Assembly: GCF_024349685.1 (NCBI RefSeq)
Contig: NZ_AP025944.1
Coordinates: forward strand, 5,349,001-5,413,000
DNA length: 64,000 nt
Source: Pseudomonas sp. LRP2-20
GTDB taxonomy: Bacteria > Pseudomonadota > Gammaproteobacteria > Pseudomonadales > Pseudomonadaceae
Direction: 5' to 3'
The notes under the pieces are model-generated. The model did no database searches. It was not told the DNA's origin and saw only the letters and a program-made list of their open reading frames with translations. Shown here in pieces: positions 47,992 through 56,290 of the stretch (position 1 is its first letter; every line of letters starts with the position of its first letter). A program made the position numbers and the translations under genes.

Positions 47992-48096
47992 AATCTCGAT
48001 GAGTCCAAGGTTTCAGTCATAAACACAATCAATTGGCCGCAACTCGCCCCAAGCCATAAAGTCCGCCCCGAGTTCATCCAACCCGGGAACCCCGCC

Positions 48097-48261
48097 ATGA
48101 GCAAAAAGCCGAAAAAGCACGGCCCGAACAAGGCCAAGTCGATCATCGCCCAGCCCCTCTTCCGTTGCCGCCAGGAGCGACCAGACAAGGGCAAAGGCAG
48201 CTACCGCCGCGAAGCCTTCCAATCGAGAGATTGGGAGGCTTCTTACTTTTTGGCTGCATGA
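48097..48261 (+). CDS. arfA: alternative ribosome-rescue factor ArfA
   Basis: 54 residues starting MSKKPKKHGPNKAKSIIAQP. The core AQPLFRCRQERPDKGKGSYR aligns with the E. coli ArfA signature PLFRQR..KNKKGKGSYMRK, and DWEAS matches its WEAS. ArfA enters empty ribosomes stalled on nonstop mRNA and recruits RF2. Coding bases 48211-48242 fold into a 14-bp hairpin followed by a T tract, so most transcripts would end before the stop codon. That matches the family's known control: a nonstop arfA message is tagged by tmRNA, and ArfA accumulates only when tmRNA fails. The window shows no ssrA. Confidence 0.9.
   Translation: MSKKPKKHGPNKAKSIIAQPLFRCRQERPDKGKGSYRREAFQSRDWEASYFLAA
48211..48251 (+). terminator. 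intragenic terminator/RNase III-type hairpin in arfA
   Basis: A 14-bp stem (GAAGCCTTCCAATC with GATTGGGAGGCTTC, one G-T wobble, GAGA tetraloop) is followed by TTAC and five T (48247-48251), all inside the arfA reading frame upstream of its stop at 48259-48261. In E. coli, arfA carries a similar hairpin that causes nonstop transcripts. Confidence 0.8.
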
Positions 48262-48321
48262 AAGCATCGCAAGCGCAGGCATGGTATGGTCGGCACCTGA
48301 CCTGCAATTCTGGATCTGTGC

Positions 48322-49638
48322 ATGCTCTTGAGTCTTCTCCCTCGTTGGAATTCCCGCCAGCTGCTTGCGGCCTCCAGCTTCATCCTGCTCGTCGCCTGCG
48401 CGGAAAAACCCACCGCCGCCGACGCCCTGCCGCTGGCACCCGCCCAGCCTGCGCCGGTAGTGACCCTGCCCAGCGCCACGCCTGACGTCAGCACCGAAAT
48501 CCAGCCTCTGCAGACCTTTGCAGAATGGCAGGCGAACTTCCGCCAGCAGGCACTCCAGGCCGGCATCGCGCCGAGCACCTTCGACCGCGCGTTCCTCGGC
48601 GTCACGCCCGATATGGACGTGATCAAGGCCGACCGCAGCCAGCCCGAATTCACCCGCCCGGTGTGGGAATACCTTGATGGCGCACTGTCGCCCCTGCGCG
48701 TGCGCAACGGCAAGAAACTGCTGGAGCAGAACGCCGAGCTGCTGAGCCGCATCGAGCAACGTTATGGCGTCGACCGCCAGGCGCTGGTCGCGGTGTGGGG
48801 CATGGAGAGCAACTTCGGCCAGTTCCAGGGCAACAAGTCGGTGATCCGTTCGCTGGCCACCCTGGCCTATGAAGGGCGTCGCCCGCAGTTCGCCCAGGAC
48901 CAGCTGATCGCAGCCCTGCAGATCATCCAGCACGGCGATATCCAGCCCGAAGCCATGCGTGGTTCCTGGGCAGGCGCCATGGGCCAGACCCAATTCATCC
49001 CGACCACCTACAACACCCATGCGGTGGATTTCGACGGTGATGGCCGCCGGGATATCTGGAACAGTACGCCCGACGCCTTGGCATCGACTGCACATTACCT
49101 GCAGAGCTCCGGCTGGAAGCATGGCCAGCCGTGGGGCTTCGAGGTGCAAGTGCCTGCAGGCTTCGACTATTGGCAAGCCGACGGGTCGCTGCGCAAACCG
49201 GTTTACGAATGGCTGCAGATGGGCGTGAAGCTACCGGCGGGTACCCAGCTGCCAGCCGGCAGCAACCAGTTGTCGGCTGCCCTGCTATTGCCGGCCGGTG
49301 CCCGTGGGCCGGCATTCCTGGTGCTGGACAACTTCCGCGCGATCCTCAAGTACAACAACTCGTCGTCCTATGCACTGGCGGTGAGCCTGCTGGGTGATCG
49401 CTTCTCGGGCTGGGGCTTCATCAGCGGCAGCTGGCCGAAGGAAGACCTGCCGCTGAGCCGCAGCGAGCGGATGGAGCTGCAGAACCTGCTGAATGCCAAG
49501 GGGCATGAGGCGGGCAACCCGGATGGCATCATCGGGGCCAATACCCGCAAGGCGATTCGCAATGCCCAGCAGGGGCTGGGGTGGCCGGCAGATGGCTACC
49601 CGACCCACAAACTGCTCGACAGCCTGCGTCAGCGCTGA
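48322..49638 (+). CDS. lytic murein transglycosylase, MltB-type with C-terminal peptidoglycan-binding domain
   Basis: 438 residues. Possible lipoprotein signal (ASSFILLVACAE, Cys at about residue 27). An SLT_2 (MltB-like) domain follows, with catalytic Glu in VAVWGMESNFGQFQGNKSV and AGAMGQTQFIPTTYNTHAVD. The last 60 residues form a PG_binding_1 domain (GNPDGIIGANTRKAIRNAQQ). It cleaves glycan strands to anhydro-muropeptides. A second MltB-type enzyme is encoded at 55263. Confidence 0.9.
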   Translation: MLLSLLPRWNSRQLLAASSFILLVACAEKPTAADALPLAPAQPAPVVTLPSATPDVSTEIQPLQTFAEWQANFRQQALQAGIAPSTFDRAFLGVTPDMDVIKADRSQPEFTRPVWEYLDGALSPLRVRNGKKLLEQNAELLSRIEQRYGVDRQALVAVWGMESNFGQFQGNKSVIRSLATLAYEGRRPQFAQDQLIAALQIIQHGDIQPEAMRGSWAGAMGQTQFIPTTYNTHAVDFDGDGRRDIWNSTPDALASTAHYLQSSGWKHGQPWGFEVQVPAGFDYWQADGSLRKPVYEWLQMGVKLPAGTQLPAGSNQLSAALLLPAGARGPAFLVLDNFRAILKYNNSSSYALAVSLLGDRFSGWGFISGSWPKEDLPLSRSERMELQNLLNAKGHEAGNPDGIIGANTRKAIRNAQQGLGWPADGYPTHKLLDSLRQR

Positions 49639-49645
49639 TGCCTTT

Positions 49646-49769
49646 GGGGCCGCTTTGCGGCCCATCGCCGGCAAGCGCGGCTCCCACAAATCCAGCGCCG
49701 CCCTTGAATCTTGCACCATACCTGTGGGAGCCGCGCTTGCCGGCGATGGGCTGCAAAGCAGCCCCGGCG
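49646..49769. repeat. REP pair, second family
   Basis: Inverted CCGGCAAGCGCGGCTCCCAC and GTGGGAGCCGCGCTTGCCGG units with flanking GGGGCCGCTTTGCGGCCC and GGGCTGCAAAGCAGCCC hairpins, between convergent genes. Confidence 0.88.
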
Positions 49770-49772
49770 ATC

Positions 49773-50711
49773 TCAAGCCTTGAACAGGTCCTGGCCCAGC
49801 ACCAATGTCTGCTGCTCGCCGTCCAGCCTCACCCAGGCCCCCAGCGGCAAGCACACATTCGGGTCACAATGCCCACTGCGCCACCCGGCCAGCACCGGCA
49901 CACCCAGCGGTCCGAACGTTTCCTCCAGCAGCGGCGCCAGCGCCGCGACGGTAATCCCGGCAAAATCCCCTACCAGCACGCCTTTGATGCCTTCCAGCTT
50001 GCCTGCCAGACGCAACTGGGTCAGTAATCTATCCACCCGATACAACGGCTCGTTGACGTCCTCGATAAACAGAATGCAGCCCCGGGTATCGATTTCTGCC
50101 ACCGTCCCCAGGGTCGCCCCCAACATCGACAGATTGCCTCCCAGCAAGCGGCCGCTGGCAACACCGGGCACCACGCAGGTCAAGGCGAAGTCCGCCGGGT
50201 GGACGATCTGGTCACCCTCCCCCAACAACCCGGATAACTGCGCCAGCAGCGACGACTCGGTCGGTTGCCGCTTGGCGCCGAGCAGGTCGGCATTGAGCAT
50301 CGCGCCGTGGAAGGTAATCAGCCCGGTACGCTGGTAGATGGCCGTATGCAGTGCGGTGATATCGCTGTAGCCAACCAGCGGCTTGGGGTTGCGGCGGATC
50401 AGTTGGAAATCCAGCTGATCGAGCAGGCGCATGCTGCCATACCCTCCGCGCATGCACAGGATCGCGTCGATCTCCGGGTCGGCAAAGGCAGCATGCAAGT
50501 CCTGCAGGCGCTGCTCATCGCTCCCGGCCAGGTAACCCTCGGCCTGGTGAACACCCGGGTAGATTCGGCAGCGGTAGCCACGCTCGGCGAACCATTGGGC
50601 AGCTTTCTGCGCATCCAGTCGAGCTGGCCCGGCCGGGGCGACGATGGCGAAGCAGGCATTGGCCGCCAGCGCTTTGGGCAAACGGGATTCCATGGTTTCA
50701 GCGCAATTCAT
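49773..50711 (-). CDS. ldcA: murein tetrapeptide LD-carboxypeptidase
   Basis: 312 residues with AAGGAG six bases before the ATG. MccF/LdcA (S66) fold: the nucleophile Ser is in LVGYSDITALHTAI, with the preceding oxyanion loop ILCMRGGYGSMRLLDQLD; Glu in LFIEDVNEPLYRVDRLL and a His near the C-terminus (GHCDPNVCLPLG) complete the triad. It trims D-Ala from tetrapeptides for peptidoglycan recycling in the cytoplasm. Separated from lipA by that gene's terminator. Confidence 0.92.
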   Translation of the reverse strand: MNCAETMESRLPKALAANACFAIVAPAGPARLDAQKAAQWFAERGYRCRIYPGVHQAEGYLAGSDEQRLQDLHAAFADPEIDAILCMRGGYGSMRLLDQLDFQLIRRNPKPLVGYSDITALHTAIYQRTGLITFHGAMLNADLLGAKRQPTESSLLAQLSGLLGEGDQIVHPADFALTCVVPGVASGRLLGGNLSMLGATLGTVAEIDTRGCILFIEDVNEPLYRVDRLLTQLRLAGKLEGIKGVLVGDFAGITVAALAPLLEETFGPLGVPVLAGWRSGHCDPNVCLPLGAWVRLDGEQQTLVLGQDLFKA

Positions 50712-50742
50712 CGCAGCTCCTTACTAGAACGCAAAAACAAAA

Positions 50743-50775
50743 ATGCCGATGCCGCCTCTCAGCGCGCATCGGCAT
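50743..50775 (-). terminator. intrinsic terminator downstream of lipA
   Basis: A 10-bp perfect stem (ATGCCGATGC / GCATCGGCAT, 13-base loop) is followed on the minus strand by TTTTTGTTTTT. It ends the lipB-lipA transcript before ldcA. Confidence 0.88.
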
Positions 50776-50793
50776 GTTCAGCTCAAACCCGGA

Positions 50794-51810
50794 TCAGAGT
50801 TTGATCTTGGCTTCGTGAGCTTGCTGGTCGGCGTGGTACGAAGAGCGTACCAACGGGCCGGAAGCGACGTTCTTGAAGCCCATCTTGTAGCCTTCCTCGG
50901 CGAACCAGGCGAAGGTGTCCGGGTGGACGAAACGCTGCACCGGCAGGTGGCTGCGCGACGGCTGCAGGTACTGGCCGAGGGTCAGCATGTCGATGTCGTG
51001 CTCGCGCATGCGGTGCATCACCTCGATCACTTCCTCATCGGTTTCACCCAGGCCGAGCATCAGGCCCGACTTGGTCGGCACGTGCGGGACCATCTGCTTG
51101 AACTTCTGTAGCAGGTCCAGCGACCAGTCGTAGTCTGAGCCTGGACGTGCGGCCTTGTACAGGCGCGGTACGGTTTCCAGGTTGTGGTTGAACACGTCCG
51201 GCGGCGTTTGCGCGGTGATTTCCAGGGCAACATCCATGCGGCCACGGTAGTCCGGCACCAGGGTTTCCAGCTGCACGCCAGGCGACAATGCACGGATTTC
51301 GCGAATGCAGTCGGCGAAGTGCTGGGCGCCACCGTCGCGCAGGTCATCGCGGTCCACCGAGGTGATCACCACGTACTTCAGGCGCAGGTCGGCGATGGCC
51401 ACGGCCAGGTTCTTCGGCTCGTCCAGGTCCAGCGGCTTCGGCCGACCGTGGCCGACGTCGCAGAACGGGCAACGACGGGTGCAGATGTCGCCCATGATCA
51501 TGAAGGTCGCGGTGCCACCGGAGAAGCACTCGCCCAGGTTCGGGCAGGATGCCTCTTCGCACACGCTGTGCAGCTTGTGCTTGCGCAGCAGCTGCTTGAT
51601 GCGGTCGACTTCCGGCGAAACCGGGATGCGCACGCGAATCCAGTCAGGCTTTTTCGGCAGTTCGTCGGTGGGGATGATCTTCACCGGGATACGCGCGACC
51701 TTTTCGGCGCCACGCAGTTTTACCCCAGCTTCCACTTTCTTCGGCGCTGGGCGCGCGGTGGCATCCTGGGTAGGTGTCAGGTTCGGCACGGCTTCTTGCA
51801 CAGTTGTCAT
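50794..51810 (-). CDS. lipA: lipoyl synthase
   Basis: 338 residues. Radical-SAM cluster [15 protein letters not shown] (CxxxCxxC) and the auxiliary cluster [12 protein letters not shown] are both complete, and the C-terminal Ser ligand region VRSSYHADQ is present. It inserts two sulfurs into octanoyl domains to make lipoyl cofactor. N-terminal extension of about 45 residues with [20 protein letters not shown], typical of Pseudomonas. lipB ends two bases upstream. Confidence 0.95.
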   Translation of the reverse strand: MTTVQEAVPNLTPTQDATARPAPKKVEAGVKLRGAEKVARIPVKIIPTDELPKKPDWIRVRIPVSPEVDRIKQLLRKHKLHSVCEEASCPNLGECFSGGTATFMIMGDICTRRCPFCDVGHGRPKPLDLDEPKNLAVAIADLRLKYVVITSVDRDDLRDGGAQHFADCIREIRALSPGVQLETLVPDYRGRMDVALEITAQTPPDVFNHNLETVPRLYKAARPGSDYDWSLDLLQKFKQMVPHVPTKSGLMLGLGETDEEVIEVMHRMREHDIDMLTLGQYLQPSRSHLPVQRFVHPDTFAWFAEEGYKMGFKNVASGPLVRSSYHADQQAHEAKIKL

Positions 51811-51812
51811 AT

Positions 51813-52460
51813 TCAGTCGATTCCGCCCGTGAGGGTCGTCTGCTCAGCATAGTCGAGGTGCTTGACCAGCTGTCCGCGCAGCCTTGTCCTGACCTCGTCG
51901 AGTTCGATCGGGCCTGCCAGGTCACGCAGCTGGGTCATGGCCAGCCCCGCATACCCACAGGGGTTGATTCGGCGGAATGGCGCGAGGTCCATGTCCACGT
52001 TCAGAGCAAGGCCGTGGAATGAACGGCCGTTGCGGATTCGCAGGCCGAGGGAGGCGATTTTCGCTCCGTCGACATAGACACCCGGCGCATCGGGCTTGGC
52101 CACGGCGCTGACGCCATAGCTGGCGAGCAGGTCGATCAGGGTCTGCTCGATGCGGCTGACCAGCTCGCGCACGCCAAAGCCCAGGCGACGCACGTCCAGC
52201 AGCAGGTAGGCCACCAGCTGCCCAGGGCCATGGTAGGTCACCTGGCCGCCGCGATCGGTCTGCACCACCGGGATGTCGCCCGGCACCAGCAGGTGCTCGG
52301 CCTTGCCGGCCTGGCCCTGGGTGAAGACCGCGGGATGCTCGACCAGCCAGATTTCGTCCTGGCTGTCCGGGCTACGCTGCTCGGTGAAGCGACGCATGGC
52401 CTCCAGCACCGGTTCATAGGGCTGCAGGCCAAGCTCGCGAATACCGAGGCTGAGCGACAT
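51813..52460 (-). CDS. lipB: octanoyltransferase LipB
   Basis: 215 residues. The catalytic pair is visible: Cys in [13 protein letters not shown] and Lys in [18 protein letters not shown], with [15 protein letters not shown] as the substrate loop. It moves octanoate from acyl carrier protein onto lipoyl domains. Its ATG shares one base with the ybeD stop (TGATG), so translation is coupled. Confidence 0.95.
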   Translation of the reverse strand: MSLSLGIRELGLQPYEPVLEAMRRFTEQRSPDSQDEIWLVEHPAVFTQGQAGKAEHLLVPGDIPVVQTDRGGQVTYHGPGQLVAYLLLDVRRLGFGVRELVSRIEQTLIDLLASYGVSAVAKPDAPGVYVDGAKIASLGLRIRNGRSFHGLALNVDMDLAPFRRINPCGYAGLAMTQLRDLAGPIELDEVRTRLRGQLVKHLDYAEQTTLTGGID

Positions 52461-52735
52461 CAGAGCACCATTTTCACGATGCCGGTGGCACGCAGGGCAC
52501 TGTTGATGTCATGCAGCTGGTTTTCGCTTTCAGCGACGATATGCAGCTGCACGGTGGTGTACTTGCCTTCCTTGCTCTGGCGCTCGGCCAGCGTGGCAAG
52601 GTCGACCTTGGCATGCTTGCTGAGGATCTCGATCACCGTGTCCTTGAAGCCGACAACGGTGTCGCCGATTACCTTGATCGGGTAATCGTCGCAGGGAAAT
52701 TCGATTTTGTGCGACTTGACGTCAGGTTCGCTCAT
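52460..52735 (-). CDS. ybeD: DUF493/YbeD family protein
   Basis: 91 residues: [20 protein letters not shown], then [20 protein letters not shown], a ferredoxin-like ACT-type fold. YbeD may regulate lipoate metabolism through its placement beside lipB, but no activity is known. Overlaps lipB by one base. Confidence 0.92.
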   Translation of the reverse strand: MSEPDVKSHKIEFPCDDYPIKVIGDTVVGFKDTVIEILSKHAKVDLATLAERQSKEGKYTTVQLHIVAESENQLHDINSALRATGIVKMVL

Positions 52736-52771
52736 GGCGGAAACGGCCTCGTAAGCCGTGGCAACAACAAC

Positions 52772-52794
52772 GCCCCCGCAGGATGCGCGGGGGC
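52772..52794 (-). terminator. GC-rich hairpin after dacA
   Basis: GCCCCCGC pairs with GCGGGGGC (7-base loop); on the minus strand GTTGTTGTTG follows. Only scattered T residues, so termination may be partial and ybeD-lipB may also receive read-through. Confidence 0.55.
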
Positions 52795-52808
52795 TTGCAG
52801 GTCACGTA

Positions 52809-53969
52809 TCAGTTGAACAACCCGTAGAAGAATAGACGGATGCTATCCCACATACGGCGGAAGAAACCACCTTCCTCGACGCCATCGAGGGCGATCAGGT
52901 CGGCGCTGTGAACCACGTTTTCGTCCAGTTTGACTTCCACTTTGCCGATCACGTCACCTTTGGCGATCGGTGCGGTGAGCTGCGGGTTCATGGTCATCGA
53001 AGCCTGGAGGCGCTTCAATTGGCCTTTAGGCATAGTCATGGTCAGGTCGTCGGCCAGGCCAGCCTTGACTTGGCTGGTAGCGCCCTTCCAGACCGGCGCC
53101 TGGGTCAGCTCGGTGCCCTTCTGGTAGAAGGTCTGGGTTTCGAAGAAGCGGAAACCATAGGTCAGCAGCTTCTGGGTCTCGGCGGCACGGGCTTGCTCGC
53201 TGTTGGTGCCGAACACCACGGCGATCAAACGCTGACCGTCACGTACGGCCGAAGCCACCATGCAGTAGCCGGCTTCTTCGGTGTGGCCGGTTTTCAGACC
53301 GTCGACGGTCTTGTCGCGCCACAGCAGCAGGTTGCGGTTCGGCTGCTTGATGTTGTTCCAGAAGAACTCTTTCTGCGAGTAGATGGCGTAGTGGGCCGGG
53401 TCGATGTTGATGATCGCACGGGCCAGCAAGGCCATGTCGTGAGCGGAGGAATAGTGCTCCGGGTTCGGCAGGCCGGTCGGGTTCATGAAGTGGCTGTTGG
53501 ACATGCCCAGTTCAGCAGCCGTCTTGTTCATCATGTCGGCGAAGGCGTCTTCGCTGCCGGCGATGTGCTCGGACAAGGCGACCGAGGCATCGTTGCCCGA
53601 CTGGATGATGATGCCGTGCAGCAGGTCGCTGACGGTGACCTGGCTGCCGACCTTGATGAACATGCGCGAACCGCCGGTACGCCAGGCGTTTTCGCTGACA
53701 GTGACCGGGTCGTTCTCGCCGATCTGGCCACGACGGATGTCGACGGTGGCGATGTAGGCGGTCATCAGCTTGGTCAGGCTGGCTGGCGGCAGGCGCTCGT
53801 CACCGTTGTTCTCGACCAGCACGTTGCCGCTGGACGCGTCCATGAGTACGTAGGACTTGGCGGCCAGCTGCGGTGGCGCAGGCATCATCTGCTCTGCTGC
53901 GAAGGCAGCAGGCGTGAGCATCAGCAGTACGGGCAGGCAAAGTCGTTTGGCAAGGTTGGTGATGTTCAT
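52809..53969 (-). CDS. dacA: D-alanyl-D-alanine carboxypeptidase (PBP5/6)
   Basis: 386 residues. Signal peptide (LCLPVLLMLTPAAFAAEQ), the catalytic motifs SxxK in PPASLTKLMTAYIATVD, SGN in IIQSGNDASVALSEHIAGSE and KTG in DGLKTGHTEEAG, then the PBP5 C-terminal domain and a final amphipathic anchor (RMWDSIRLFFYGLFN). It removes the terminal D-Ala from pentapeptides in the periplasm. Confidence 0.95.
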   Translation of the reverse strand: MNITNLAKRLCLPVLLMLTPAAFAAEQMMPAPPQLAAKSYVLMDASSGNVLVENNGDERLPPASLTKLMTAYIATVDIRRGQIGENDPVTVSENAWRTGGSRMFIKVGSQVTVSDLLHGIIIQSGNDASVALSEHIAGSEDAFADMMNKTAAELGMSNSHFMNPTGLPNPEHYSSAHDMALLARAIINIDPAHYAIYSQKEFFWNNIKQPNRNLLLWRDKTVDGLKTGHTEEAGYCMVASAVRDGQRLIAVVFGTNSEQARAAETQKLLTYGFRFFETQTFYQKGTELTQAPVWKGATSQVKAGLADDLTMTMPKGQLKRLQASMTMNPQLTAPIAKGDVIGKVEVKLDENVVHSADLIALDGVEEGGFFRRMWDSIRLFFYGLFN

Positions 53970-54165
53970 CCGTCTCTCGAAAATCGCTAATGGTCTGATG
54001 TTCCCTGGGCCACATCGTGTGCCCAGCGCCAGTCAGTCTAGTTTTGATGGCCATGGCCGGCCCACACCTGAACGTGCGAATCAGGGTGCGGCTTTACGTC
54101 GCTGCGGGCAAAACCGGCATTGTACATGGCCGCGGCCGGCAATTCATGACAAAACCGACAGCTTG

Positions 54166-54256
54166 AGCGGCAAGTTTCAAGCTTCAAGCCACAAGAAAAA
54201 GCCAGCCCAGGATTGCGCCGCCCCTTCTTGCAACTTGCAGCTAGAAGCTTGCTGCT
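54166..54256. repeat. imperfect inverted repeat 3' of rlpA
   Basis: Arms 54166-54195 and 54227-54256, each 30 bases, match at 23 of 30 positions as reverse complements (units like CAAGCTTCAAGC). A hairpin transcript would follow the rlpA stop (54265). The 296-base gap between rlpA and dacA otherwise holds the dacA promoter and no coding sequence. Confidence 0.7.
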
Positions 54257-54264
54257 CAGACAAG

Positions 54265-55263
54265 TCAGTCTGTGACCAGCTTGGCCTGCCCAAGGTTCGC
54301 CAGGCGAATGCTGTTCTGCGCCTGCTGGATCTCGCCCTGGCTGTTGAACGGCCCCAGACGCACACGGTGCAGGGTCTGCTGGTTACGCACGATGGAGCTG
54401 ATGAATACCGGCGCGCTGACCATGGTGCTCAGCTTGGAGCGCAGCAGTTCGGCAGCATCCGGGTTGGCGAAGGCGCCTACCTGGAGGACGTTGCCGGCAC
54501 TGCCAGCAGGTACGTTGTTGCCGCCCACCTGCACCGGCACCACGGGCGCCGCATGCTGCTGCGGCGGTGGAGTCCACTGCTCGACACGCCCGGTACTGGC
54601 CGGGATCGCCTGGGTCTGGGCAACTTGCGGCTCCTTGAGCATCAGCGGCGGCTGCTGGCCCTTCTGCGCCCACCATTGTTGCGGGTCGATGCCTTCGACG
54701 CGCACGTGCGCAGTACCGATCTCGGCGTAGCCGAGCTTCTTCGCCGCGGCATAGGACAGGTCGATGATGCGGTCGGAATAGAACGGCCCCCGGTCATTGA
54801 CCCGCAGAATGACGCTGCGGCCGTTGGCCAGGTTGGTCACCCGCACGTAGGCCGGCAGCGGCAGGGTCTTGTGCGCCGCGCTCATGCCGTACAGGTCATA
54901 GAGCTCGCCGTTGGCGGTGTTCTGGCCGTGAAACTTGGTGCCGTACCACGACGCAGTGCCCTCGGCGCGGTAGTTGCGCGCGTCCTGCATCGGGTAGTAG
55001 GTCTTGCCCAGCACGGTGTACGGGTTGGCCTTGTAGGCTCCGGTGTGCACGGTCGGCGTGGCATCGGGGATCTTGTTGACATCCACATCCCACCACGGCG
55101 CTCCGTCCTTGTGGGCACGGTTGATGTCCAGGCCAGGCTGCGAACGGACGACATTGCCACTGCCCTGGGAGGCCGGGCGGCTGGAGGAACAGCTGACCAG
55201 CAGCATGCCGACGGTCATGCAGGTCAGCAGCTTGAAGGTGTTGGCAGAGAAGATCGCGCGCAT
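54265..55263 (-). CDS. rlpA: septal-ring lytic transglycosylase RlpA family lipoprotein
   Basis: 332 residues. Lipobox LLVSC (Cys at about residue 25). A double-psi beta-barrel domain (GTASWYGTKFHGQNTANGEL, ILRVNDRGPFYSDRIIDLS) carries the catalytic Asp/His of RlpA, and a C-terminal SPOR domain (about 258-332, LQVGAFANPDAAELLRSKL) binds denuded glycan. RlpA cleaves peptide-free peptidoglycan at the septum in Pseudomonas. One base overlap (TAATG) with mltB upstream, so coupled. Confidence 0.93.
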   Translation of the reverse strand: MRAIFSANTFKLLTCMTVGMLLVSCSSSRPASQGSGNVVRSQPGLDINRAHKDGAPWWDVDVNKIPDATPTVHTGAYKANPYTVLGKTYYPMQDARNYRAEGTASWYGTKFHGQNTANGELYDLYGMSAAHKTLPLPAYVRVTNLANGRSVILRVNDRGPFYSDRIIDLSYAAAKKLGYAEIGTAHVRVEGIDPQQWWAQKGQQPPLMLKEPQVAQTQAIPASTGRVEQWTPPPQQHAAPVVPVQVGGNNVPAGSAGNVLQVGAFANPDAAELLRSKLSTMVSAPVFISSIVRNQQTLHRVRLGPFNSQGEIQQAQNSIRLANLGQAKLVTD

Positions 55264-56273
55264 TACTTGACGCCCCGTACTTGGACCAGCTGTTGCGCAA
55301 GCTGATGCACCGCCATGGCATACATCACGCTGCGGTTGTAGCGAGTGATCGCATAGAAGTTCTTCAGGCCCATCCAGTACTCGGGGCCGTTGTCGCCCTC
55401 CAGGCGGAAGGCGGTGACCGGCAGATCATCGCGCAACGCATCATGGCTCGACCAGCCCAGCGCCCGCAACTCCCCGAAGGTTTTCGCAGGCTCGATACCC
55501 GTGGTCAGGCCAAGGTCTGCCTGCGCGCCACTGACCTGGGCACGGCTGACCACACCCTCGCCGGCCACCCAGCCATGGCGCTTGAAGTAGCTGGCCACGC
55601 TGCCGATGGCATCGTCGGGGTTGTTCCAGATGTTGATGTGGCCGTCGCCGTCGAAGTCCACCGCATAGTTGCGAAAGCTGCTCGGCATGAACTGCGGCAG
55701 GCCCATGGCACCGGCATAAGAACCCTTGAGGGTGAGCGGATCGACCTGCTCGTCGCGGGCCAGCAGCAGGAACTCTCGCAGCTCCTTGCGGAAGAATTCC
55801 GCGCGCGGCGGGTAGTCGAAGGCCAGGGTCGACAAGGCATCGATCACCCGGTAATTGCCGGTGTTGCGGCCAAAGAAGGTTTCCACGCCGATGATCGCGA
55901 CGATGTACTGCGCCGGCACGCCATATTCCTGCTCGGCACGGGCCAGCACCGCCTCGTGCTGGCGCCAGAAGTCCACGCCACGGGCGATGCGCGCGTCGGT
56001 GATGAACATCGGCCGGTATTCCTTCCACGGCTTGACCCGTTCAGCCGGGCGCGAGATGGCATCGAGGATCGACTGCTTGCGCTGCACCTCGCGGAACACA
56101 CCGTTCAATTGTTCGGGGGCAAACCCATAGTCGCGGCTCATCTGGAGAACGAACTCGGTCACTTGCGGCGAACCATCGTAATCACCGGCATGGGCCAGCT
56201 GTACAGCGCCGAACAGGCCCACCGCGCCGATCCACGGCGCACAACGGGCAGCCCAGTTACGCACTGCTTGCAT
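55263..56273 (-). CDS. mltB: membrane-bound lytic murein transglycosylase B
   Basis: 336 residues from the ATG at 56273, which has AAGGTGAAG six bases upstream; an earlier ATG at 56309 overlaps rodA and has no site. Signal peptide (WIGAVGLFGAVQLAHAGD) without a clear lipobox Cys at the cleavage point, so it may be soluble periplasmic. Catalytic Glu in VAIIGVETFFGRNTGNYRV and AGAMGLPQFMPSSFRNYAVD. It acts with the PBP2-RodA elongation unit encoded just upstream. Confidence 0.92.
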   Translation of the reverse strand: MQAVRNWAARCAPWIGAVGLFGAVQLAHAGDYDGSPQVTEFVLQMSRDYGFAPEQLNGVFREVQRKQSILDAISRPAERVKPWKEYRPMFITDARIARGVDFWRQHEAVLARAEQEYGVPAQYIVAIIGVETFFGRNTGNYRVIDALSTLAFDYPPRAEFFRKELREFLLLARDEQVDPLTLKGSYAGAMGLPQFMPSSFRNYAVDFDGDGHINIWNNPDDAIGSVASYFKRHGWVAGEGVVSRAQVSGAQADLGLTTGIEPAKTFGELRALGWSSHDALRDDLPVTAFRLEGDNGPEYWMGLKNFYAITRYNRSVMYAMAVHQLAQQLVQVRGVK

Positions 56274-56290
56274 GAAATTCTTCACCTTAT

